From the NCBI GenBank assembly GCA_964451885.1, contig CAYVJW010000024.1, positions 1-18,346 of the forward strand: 18,346 nt of DNA. The letters run 5' to 3'. This stretch comes from CAYVJW01 sp964451885 (GTDB taxonomy: Bacteria; Patescibacteriota; Gracilibacteria; UBA4473). The position numbers were made by a program, and so were the translations under genes. A model generated the notes under the pieces. The model was not told the origin of the DNA. It did not search any database and was given only the letters and a program-made list of their open reading frames with translations. Below are positions 12,753 through 18,346 of this stretch, piece by piece. Each line of letters begins with the position of its first letter. The first letter of the stretch is position 1.

Positions 12753-14246
12753 TTATACCGGCTTCATAAGAGGGAAAAGTACCGTATCCCGCAGGTTCGG
12801 TTGTGTTGTGATTAACGTTACAAAACGGTCAATTCCAATCCCTGAACCCGTCATAGGAGGAAACCCGTGCTCCATGGCTTTTACAAATTCCGCATCAAAT
12901 TCCATGGCTTCCAAATCTCCAGCTGCTTTTGCTGCAGATTGCTTTTCCAATAAATCACGTTGAACTATTGGATCAATTAACTCCCCGTAAGAATTAACAA
13001 TTTCCCAACCGGCAACAAGCAATTGAAAACAATCCGCTGTTCCATCCCCTTTAGGACGGGCAAGCGGTTTTAAATCCTCCGGATAATCCAACACAAAAGT
13101 CGGTTCGATTAATTTAGGCCGTGCCGTTTTCTTATAAATGTCATCCAATAAATTAGCCCGGCTTGTTTTTTCCGTGTCTTCAATTCCCAATTCTTTCGCT
13201 TTTTTGCGCAAATCTCCATCAGAAATTTTATACATATCTACTTTCGCATGTTTCTTAAGCAAATCATCAAATCTAGCAGATTTAAAAGGCTTTCCAAAAT
13301 CTACTTCATGTGTCTTATGATCTTTGTCTAAAACGATAACTTTTGTAGTTCCAATAGTATTTTTTAACACTTGCTGAAACATTTCTTGTGTCCAACTTTT
13401 ATTTGTTTCCAGGTCTTTATAAGCCGCATACCATTCAAGCATAGTAAATTCCTGCAAATGAGACGGATCAATCCCTTCATTGCGAAAACATTTTCCAATT
13501 TCAAAAACCCTTTCCATACCTCCTGCAACAGCCACTTTTAAATCCAATTCCAATGCAATTCGTAATACAAACTCATGATCAAGCGCCTTGTGATGAGTAC
13601 GAAATACTTCTGCCATTGCCCCCCCTGCCTGAGGCTGCAAAACCCGAGTCTCTACTTCCTGAAAGTCCTTTTTATACAAAAAATCCCTAATTTCTCGAAC
13701 TACATGAGAACGTACACGAAAACGTTCGAACGTCTCATTATTCATAAGTAAATCCAAATGCCTTTCTCTATAGCATTTTTCCCGATCCGTAATACCATGA
13801 AACTTTTCCGGAAGCGGCCGAAGGGTTTTTGAAAGCGGAAAAACTTCCACAACCAATAAAGTTGGTTCTCCATGCTTCGTGATAAAAAATTCTCCGGAAA
13901 AACCTACAAAATCTCCTAAATCTAAAATCTTACAAAAAGTTTTAAACTTTTCCCCTAAAACTTGTTTTGTAAAACAAACTTGAAAATCACCTTTTTCATC
14001 TCTAACACGCAAAAAGGCTAATTTCCCCATTTCCCTAAGGTTCATTACTCGCCCACAAATCTTCTTATCAGCCTGAAGAGAACTCATTATCTTTTCTAAT
14101 TCCCTAGGTGGATTTTTATCCACAAACTCCCTTGCTTCCACAGCAGTATGAGTACGATCAAACTTCTCAGCATAACCAAACCCAAGTTTATTCCATTCTT
14201 CAAACTTTCGCTTACGTTCAGCAATGAATTTATTTTCTTCAGACAT
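12753..14246 (-). CDS. lysS: Lysyl-tRNA synthetase, class II
   Basis: LysRS charges tRNA-Lys with lysine. The 497-residue product has the class II order. An N-terminal helical part is followed by an OB-fold anticodon-binding domain at about 55-150 (ICGRVMNLREMGKLAFLRVRD). The catalytic domain has motif 1 near 185-205 (FRVRSHVVREIRDFLYKKDFQEVETRVLQ), GGAMAEVFRTHHKALD, motif 2 (ERVFEIGKCFRNEGID), EFTMLEWYAAYKDLE, and motif 3 near the end (GSGIGIDRFVTLIT). Some positions differ from the usual LysS wording. ALELDLK replaces APELYLK, and an insert rich in Lys and Asp lies near residues 300-370. It is not split or truncated. A TATAAT lies 12 nt before the ATG. It converges with rpsC and diverges from ntpA. 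Confidence 0.95.
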   Translation of the reverse strand: MSEENKFIAERKRKFEEWNKLGFGYAEKFDRTHTAVEAREFVDKNPPRELEKIMSSLQADKKICGRVMNLREMGKLAFLRVRDEKGDFQVCFTKQVLGEKFKTFCKILDLGDFVGFSGEFFITKHGEPTLLVVEVFPLSKTLRPLPEKFHGITDREKCYRERHLDLLMNNETFERFRVRSHVVREIRDFLYKKDFQEVETRVLQPQAGGAMAEVFRTHHKALDHEFVLRIALELDLKVAVAGGMERVFEIGKCFRNEGIDPSHLQEFTMLEWYAAYKDLETNKSWTQEMFQQVLKNTIGTTKVIVLDKDHKTHEVDFGKPFKSARFDDLLKKHAKVDMYKISDGDLRKKAKELGIEDTEKTSRANLLDDIYKKTARPKLIEPTFVLDYPEDLKPLARPKGDGTADCFQLLVAGWEIVNSYGELIDPIVQRDLLEKQSAAKAAGDLEAMEFDAEFVKAMEHGFPPMTGSGIGIDRFVTLITTQPNLRDTVLFPLMKPV

Positions 14247-14258
14247 TTTTAGACTAAA

Positions 14259-14289
14259 ATTATACGCAAGAAATTATGAGAAAAAGCAA
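14259..14289 (-). promoter_or_regulatory. Promoter for lysS, near-leaderless
   Basis: On the minus strand a perfect TATAAT (14264-14259) lies 12 nt before the ATG at 14246, so the leader is only about 5 nt. A TTGCTT (14289-14284) lies upstream at a long 19-nt spacing. It matches the -35 elements of two other promoters in the window. Confidence 0.5.
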
Positions 14290-14317
14290 AAAAAATGCAA
14301 CTTTACTCCTAAATTCA

Positions 14318-14344
14318 TTGACTTTTTCTCTTTTTTCATAAGAA
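14318..14344 (+). promoter_or_regulatory. Weak promoter candidate for ntpA
   Basis: TTGACT (14318-14323) is followed after 15 nt by TAAGAA (14339-14344). The match at -10 is poor. It would give a leader of about 75 nt containing the heptad array. Confidence 0.3.
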
Positions 14345-14390
14345 TCCCGTAAACAAGTTACAAATAGCAAGAGAAAAAACATTCCTTTCT

Positions 14391-14425
14391 AAGTTCTAAT
14401 AACTACCAACTAAGTTCTAAGCCAC
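14391..14425 (+). repeat. Heptanucleotide array (5 units) upstream of ntpA
   Basis: There are five tandem 7-mers, AAGTTCT, AATAACT, ACCAACT, AAGTTCT and AAGCCAC, each beginning with A and four of them ending in CT. They finish 1 nt before the ATG at 14427. The first units match those before rpsC. Confidence 0.8.
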
Positions 14426-14426
14426 C

Positions 14427-16184
14427 ATGACTGACAACGCTCCCGTTATCGTAAAAGTTTCCGGTCCTCTAGTAGTAGGAAAAAACATGAAAAAAGCAAA
14501 GATGTACGAAGTAGTACGCGTAGGACATGAAAAACTAATGGGAGAAGTTATCCGTTTAAACAATGGACTTGCTTCTATCCAGGTTTATGAAGAAACCGGC
14601 GGCATCGGTCCCGACGAACCAATCGAAATGACTGGCCAAACCCTTTCCGTAGAACTCGGCCCCGGACTACTTGAATCCATTTATGACGGAATCCAGCGCC
14701 CTTTAGGCATTCTAGAAGAAAAAGCCGGACAATTTCTGACCCGAGGGATTGACGCTGATGGACTTGACCAAACCAAAAAATGGGACTTTGTCCCAACGTC
14801 ATTCGTTGGAGACGAAGTTTCCGAAGGTGATGTTATCGGAACAGTCCAAGAGACAACTCTCATCCTCCATAAAATATTAGTTCCTGTAGGAATAAAAAAG
14901 GCAAAAATAGAAAAGATAGACGCAGGACACTACAATATAACCGAACCAGTTACAATCCTGAATGAAAACGGAAAAAAACACGAAGTAGCCATGCGCCAGT
15001 TTTGGCCCATACGTGTTCCCCGAAAAGCACAAACTAAACGGATACCCGATACACCACTAAGAACCGGATGCCGCTCAACCGACATGTTTTTTCCTCTCGT
15101 AAAAGGTGGATCTGCTTGTATTCCGGGACCTTTTGGTTCAGGAAAAACCGTAACCCAACAATCCCTCGCAAAATACTGTGACGCACAAGTAATTATTTAC
15201 ATAGGCTGCGGAGAACGCGGAAACGAGATGACGGAAGTACTCAATGAATTTCCTCACCTGATCGACCCGAACTCAGGAGAACCACTCATGAAACGAACCG
15301 TAATGGTAGCCAACACATCAAACATGCCCGTAGCAGCTCGTGAAGCATCCGTATATACTGGGATCACCATTGCCGAATATTACCGTGATATGGGATACCA
15401 CGTCGCCCTAATGGCCGACTCTACCTCCCGATGGGCAGAAGCCATGCGAGAAATTTCCGGACGATTGGAAGAAATGCCGGGAGAAGAAGGATATCCAGCC
15501 TATCTCGGATCAAAAACCGCAGAATTTTACGAAAGAGCCGGAGCGGTTGATTGTCTAGGAACAGAAAACAGAAAAGGAACTCTTACCGTTGTAGGAGCGG
15601 TTTCCCCTCCGGGAGGAGACCTCTCAGAACCGGTAAGCCAAAACACCCTCCGGGTAACGAAAACATTCTGGGGACTAGACGCAAAACTCGCCTATCAAAG
15701 ACATTTTCCAGCCATTAACTGGCTGAAAAGCTACTCTCTTTATACACCAAACATTGAAAGTTACATGAAAGAAAATGTTTCTTCTGAATATTGGAAAGTA
15801 AGAGAAACAGCCATGAGCCTGCTCCAAGAAGAATCGAAACTCCAAGAGATTGTACGACTCGTAGGTCCCGACGCTCTCTCTACACGCGAAAAACTCGTAC
15901 TTCTGGTATCAAAATCAATCCGGGAAGACTACCTCTACCAGGATTCTTTCAACCCTGAAGACGCATGTACAAGCCCGCAGAAACAATTCGAAATGCTCAA
16001 AACAATCACCACACTTTATACTGAAGGCCTGAAACTAACCGATAAAGAAGAATTCGACTTTTCAAAGGTAGAAGACCATCCAGTGATTCAAAAAATCGCC
16101 ACAATCAAAGAAATACCGGCTGATAATCTGGACGGATTTAAGAAAGTGAGAGCAGAGATAGAAAGTGGGATTGGAACGATGTAA
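14427..16184 (+). CDS. ntpA: V/A-type ATP synthase catalytic subunit A
   Basis: This is the catalytic subunit of a V/A-type (rotary) ATPase; with subunit B it forms the A3B3 head that hydrolyses or makes ATP. The 585-residue length is normal. The parts are all present: an N-terminal beta-barrel (GPLVVGKNM), the VYEETGGIGPDEPI segment typical of A subunits, the long non-homologous insert around 110-190, Walker A GPFGSGKT at 234-241, the catalytic-Glu loop CGERGNEMTEVL at 261-272, ALMADSTSRWAEAMREISGRLEEMPGEEGYPAYL at about 327-360, and VSPPGGDLSEPV. Key residues appear intact. It stands alone. Upstream is the divergent lysS, downstream the convergent uvrB, and no ntpB, ntpD or membrane-subunit genes are in the window. 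A heptad array precedes the ATG and there is no Shine-Dalgarno site. Confidence 0.96.
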   Translation: MTDNAPVIVKVSGPLVVGKNMKKAKMYEVVRVGHEKLMGEVIRLNNGLASIQVYEETGGIGPDEPIEMTGQTLSVELGPGLLESIYDGIQRPLGILEEKAGQFLTRGIDADGLDQTKKWDFVPTSFVGDEVSEGDVIGTVQETTLILHKILVPVGIKKAKIEKIDAGHYNITEPVTILNENGKKHEVAMRQFWPIRVPRKAQTKRIPDTPLRTGCRSTDMFFPLVKGGSACIPGPFGSGKTVTQQSLAKYCDAQVIIYIGCGERGNEMTEVLNEFPHLIDPNSGEPLMKRTVMVANTSNMPVAAREASVYTGITIAEYYRDMGYHVALMADSTSRWAEAMREISGRLEEMPGEEGYPAYLGSKTAEFYERAGAVDCLGTENRKGTLTVVGAVSPPGGDLSEPVSQNTLRVTKTFWGLDAKLAYQRHFPAINWLKSYSLYTPNIESYMKENVSSEYWKVRETAMSLLQEESKLQEIVRLVGPDALSTREKLVLLVSKSIREDYLYQDSFNPEDACTSPQKQFEMLKTITTLYTEGLKLTDKEEFDFSKVEDHPVIQKIATIKEIPADNLDGFKKVRAEIESGIGTM

Positions 16185-18152
16185 TCACATCTTCTCTTCC
16201 AACATAAAAATCTCATCCCTCAGCACCGCCGCCCGCTCAAAATCTAAATTCTTCGTCGCAATATCCATCTCATTATTCAACTCCTTGAGCATTTTCTGAA
16301 TCTCCTCCTTCTTTGTCAACTTCTTAAAGTTTCGCTTTTGTCCTCCCGAAAGATCCTGGGAAATATCCACGATCTTTTTGATAATAGTCTTTGGAACTAT
16401 TCCGTGCTTCTTGTTATATGCCTCCTGTATTTTTCGACGCCGGTTCGTCTCCCCTATCGAATCCTTCATCGCCTTCGTCTCTTTATCCGCATACATGATC
16501 ACTCGTCCCTCCGAATTTCGAGCCGCCCGGCCTATCACCTGAAGTAATGCATCCCTCGAACGCAAAAAACCCTCTTTATCCGCGTCAAGAATACAAATCA
16601 AAGCCACCTCCGGCAAATCAAGCCCCTCACGCAAGAGATTAATACCCACAATAACCTCGATCTTCCCCTGCCTGAGTTCCGTCAAAATCTGAACCCTTTC
16701 CAACGTATCAATATCAGAATGAAGGTACTTTGCCTTTATTCCGGCTTCAATCAAATACTCCGCCAAATCCTCAGCTGATTTTTTCGTGACTGTAGTAATA
16801 AGTACGCGAAAACCTTTGCTGATAGTACTTTGAAGCTCTTCCATAAGATCATCGATCTGATGCTTTGTCGATCGAACTTCTATCCCTGGATCAAGCAATC
16901 CCGTAGGACGAATAATCTGCTCAACAATCGTTTCTTTATTACAATTTGCATATTCATATTTCCCCGGGGTAGCCGAAACATAAACAGCTTGACCAATACG
17001 CGATTCAAATTCTTCAAACCGCAAAGGTCGATTATCTTTACTGCTGGGCAACCGAAATCCATGCTCTACCAAAGAATTCTTTCTTGAAAGATTTCCATTG
17101 AACATTCCTCCGATTTGAGGAATTGAAATATGAGATTCATCCACAAAACAAAGAAAATCTTTTGGAAAATAATCCAGTAAAGTAGCCGGCGGTTCTCCCT
17201 GTTTCTTCCCAGAAAGATACCGCGTATAGTTTTCAATTCCGTTTACATATCCAACTTCACGAAGCATTTCGATATCATATCGTGTACGCTGCTTAAGTCG
17301 ATGAGCTTCCAAGCCTTTTCCCAGTTTTTGAAGTTCAGCCAACCTTGCTTCAAGATCATTTTCAACGTCCCCAATAATAGCTTCTATCCTGTCTTGGGTC
17401 GTAACCGAATGCTTAGCCGGAAAAATTGTCACCTCATCATGCCCCACGATAAATTCCCCCGTAAAACCATCAATCTCAGAAATTTTATCCAGCTCGTCCC
17501 CCCAGAATTCAAGCTGAAAAGCCGTATCGGAATAGGGAGTAAAAATCGTAACCACATCCCCCAAAACCTCAAAAGTCCCACGTGAAAAATCAGTTTTTAC
17601 CCTTTGATATTGAATATCAACCAATTTCTTCAAAAATTCCTTCCGAGGATAAGACTTCCCTACTTCCAGCTTAAAAGCCAAAGATTTATAAGTTTCGACA
17701 TCTCCAAGTCCATAAATACAGGAAACAGACGAAACAATGATCACATCACGGCGAGTGAGAAGATTCATAGTAGCCGCATGCCGGAACTTCGCTATTTCTT
17801 CGTTAATAGTCGCTTCTTTTTCAATAAAAGTATCTGATTTGGCGATATAAGCCTCCGGCTGATAATAATCATAATAACTAACGAAATAAGATACCGCATT
17901 ATTTGGAAAAAACTGCTGGAATTCCGCACAAAGCTGAGCAGCGAGTGTTTTATTATGCGCCAAAATTAAAGTCGGCCTCCGCAATTCCTGAATAATATTC
18001 GCCATAGCAAACGTCTTCCCCGTCCCAGTAGCCCCCAAAAGAGTCTGATGGCGAATCCCGTTTTTAAGTCCTTTCAGTAACTTCACAATAGCCCCCGGTT
18101 GATCCCCCGTAGGCTTAAAATCAGCAACAAGTTTAAAGTCTTTATTTCCCAT
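16185..18152 (-). CDS. uvrB: Excinuclease ABC subunit B
   Basis: UvrB is the damage-verification helicase-like subunit of UvrABC nucleotide excision repair. The 655-residue product starts at MGNKDFKLVADFKPTGDQPGAI, the standard N-terminus. Walker A GATGTGKT is at 40-47. The beta-hairpin region (FVSYYDYYQPEAYI) follows, then DESHISIPQIGGMFNGN (DEAD-like motif II region), the helicase C-terminal domain (LRQGKIEVIVGINLLREGLDLPEVALICILDAD, then QVIGRAARN), and a UVR motif (NNEMDIATKNLDFERAAVLRDEI) at the extreme C-terminus for UvrA/UvrC contact. The frame is open upstream to about 18335, but that 61-residue extension has no UvrB counterpart and reads as untranslated AT-rich DNA. There is no Shine-Dalgarno site. 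Its TGA stop abuts the ntpA TAA with no base between them. Confidence 0.97.
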   Translation of the reverse strand: MGNKDFKLVADFKPTGDQPGAIVKLLKGLKNGIRHQTLLGATGTGKTFAMANIIQELRRPTLILAHNKTLAAQLCAEFQQFFPNNAVSYFVSYYDYYQPEAYIAKSDTFIEKEATINEEIAKFRHAATMNLLTRRDVIIVSSVSCIYGLGDVETYKSLAFKLEVGKSYPRKEFLKKLVDIQYQRVKTDFSRGTFEVLGDVVTIFTPYSDTAFQLEFWGDELDKISEIDGFTGEFIVGHDEVTIFPAKHSVTTQDRIEAIIGDVENDLEARLAELQKLGKGLEAHRLKQRTRYDIEMLREVGYVNGIENYTRYLSGKKQGEPPATLLDYFPKDFLCFVDESHISIPQIGGMFNGNLSRKNSLVEHGFRLPSSKDNRPLRFEEFESRIGQAVYVSATPGKYEYANCNKETIVEQIIRPTGLLDPGIEVRSTKHQIDDLMEELQSTISKGFRVLITTVTKKSAEDLAEYLIEAGIKAKYLHSDIDTLERVQILTELRQGKIEVIVGINLLREGLDLPEVALICILDADKEGFLRSRDALLQVIGRAARNSEGRVIMYADKETKAMKDSIGETNRRRKIQEAYNKKHGIVPKTIIKKIVDISQDLSGGQKRNFKKLTKKEEIQKMLKELNNEMDIATKNLDFERAAVLRDEIFMLEEKM

Positions 18153-18346
18153 AATAAAAGAAAGATTCTGTGAATTATTACATGAAATTCGGATTTCTGC
18201 AAGTACATTTTTTTGAAATTGAATTCTCCTGGCAAAGTTCCATTTTGATGTGATGTGTTGAGAAGTAAACTGATAAAAATATAAAATAAAGACGTATCCG
18301 CCCAAAATTCCAGGGTAAACACTACGCACTAGCAACTCGTTGACGA
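18153..18346. other. Upstream region of uvrB at the right edge
   Basis: This 194-nt stretch is AT-rich, open on the minus strand in the uvrB frame, and contains no clear gene. I saw no strong TTGACA/TATAAT pair for uvrB. A short minus-strand overlapping frame here is not convincing. Confidence 0.4.

Noticed and set aside
14421..14429. GCCACCATG before ntpA, resembling a Kozak sequence
   Set aside because: It is the last unit of the heptad array in a clearly bacterial gene; the resemblance is chance.
18083..18322. 79-residue minus-strand frame overlapping the uvrB start
   Set aside because: It overlaps the conserved uvrB N-terminus in another frame and has no family features.
16185..18335. 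Longer uvrB frame with 61 extra N-terminal residues
   Set aside because: UvrB proteins start at the MGNKDFKLVADFKP region; the extension is AT-driven sequence with no homologous part.
1..18346. UGA-recoded lineage (Gracilibacteria/Absconditabacteria)
   Set aside because: TGA closes several proteins at their natural ends (uvrB, the 197-residue gene, the 106-residue gene, the 271-residue gene), and the long frames need no UGA read-through.
1..18346. CRISPR array or insertion sequence
   Set aside because: No 20-40 bp direct repeats with regular spacers, no transposase or integrase frame, no long terminal inverted repeats. The only regular repeats are the short heptads.

Overview
The window looks like a chromosomal segment of a small-genome, AT-rich bacterium, most plausibly a Candidate Phyla Radiation (Patescibacteria) lineage such as Peregrinibacteria. 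This rests on gene content and style, not on a marker phylogeny. Housekeeping genes occur as isolated singles or a small fragment: rpmA without rplU, rpsS-rplV-rpsC without the rest of the S10 operon, and a V/A-type ATPase A subunit without its partners. Hypothetical secreted proteins lie between them, and none of the starts I inspected has a recognisable Shine-Dalgarno sequence. TGA acts as a normal stop at several natural protein ends, which argues against the UGA-recoded Gracilibacteria and Absconditabacteria.

Layout, left to right. (1) 1-233: the start of a lysine/glutamate-rich protein on the minus strand that runs off the window, diverging from leuC (294-1688, +), a complete 3-isopropylmalate dehydratase large subunit with no leuD beside it. 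(2) 1719-4994: three consecutive minus-strand genes for unrecognised exported proteins, each with an N-terminal hydrophobic segment and conserved-looking cysteines, probably one transcription unit. (3) 5134-6091: rpmA (L27) and a soluble helical hypothetical protein. (4) 6092-6778: about 690 bp without a convincing gene, holding two terminators that face opposite ways, a nested GC-rich hairpin, a 15-bp perfect GC-rich stem-loop, and an 18/19-bp direct repeat at its two ends. (5) 6811-8761: a two-gene operon of a small coiled-coil protein and a peptidoglycan-binding protein with a putative Cys/His hydrolase domain. It meets head-on a Tat-signal DUF4846-like protein (8766-9722, -) that has a similar Cys...PGD...His layout. 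(6) 9841-11148: a CorC/HlyC-type CNNM membrane protein, diverging from rpsS-rplV-rpsC (11273-12622). (7) A palindromic interspersed-type element (12654-12738) lies between rpsC and lysS, which converge. (8) lysS diverges from ntpA (14427-16184), whose stop codon directly abuts the stop codon of convergent uvrB (16185-18152).

Two window-wide patterns stand out. First, most gene boundaries carry short, degenerate arrays with a 7-nt period, placed directly before start codons or directly after stop codons. Several different sequence families occur, but the period stays the same. Second, several promoters have a consensus TATAAT so close to the start codon that the mRNA would be leaderless or nearly so, sometimes with the same TTGCTT -35 element. 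Together with the absent Shine-Dalgarno sites, this suggests initiation that does not rely on 16S anti-SD pairing.

Functionally the window mixes translation (L27, S19, L22, S3, LysRS), DNA repair (UvrB), ion-driven ATPase function (NtpA), metal/ion homeostasis (CorC-like), one amino-acid biosynthesis enzyme (LeuC) and an accessory cell-envelope set (three exported cysteine proteins, the PG-binding protein, the DUF4846-like protein). No CRISPR array, tRNA, rRNA, insertion sequence or integrase was found.
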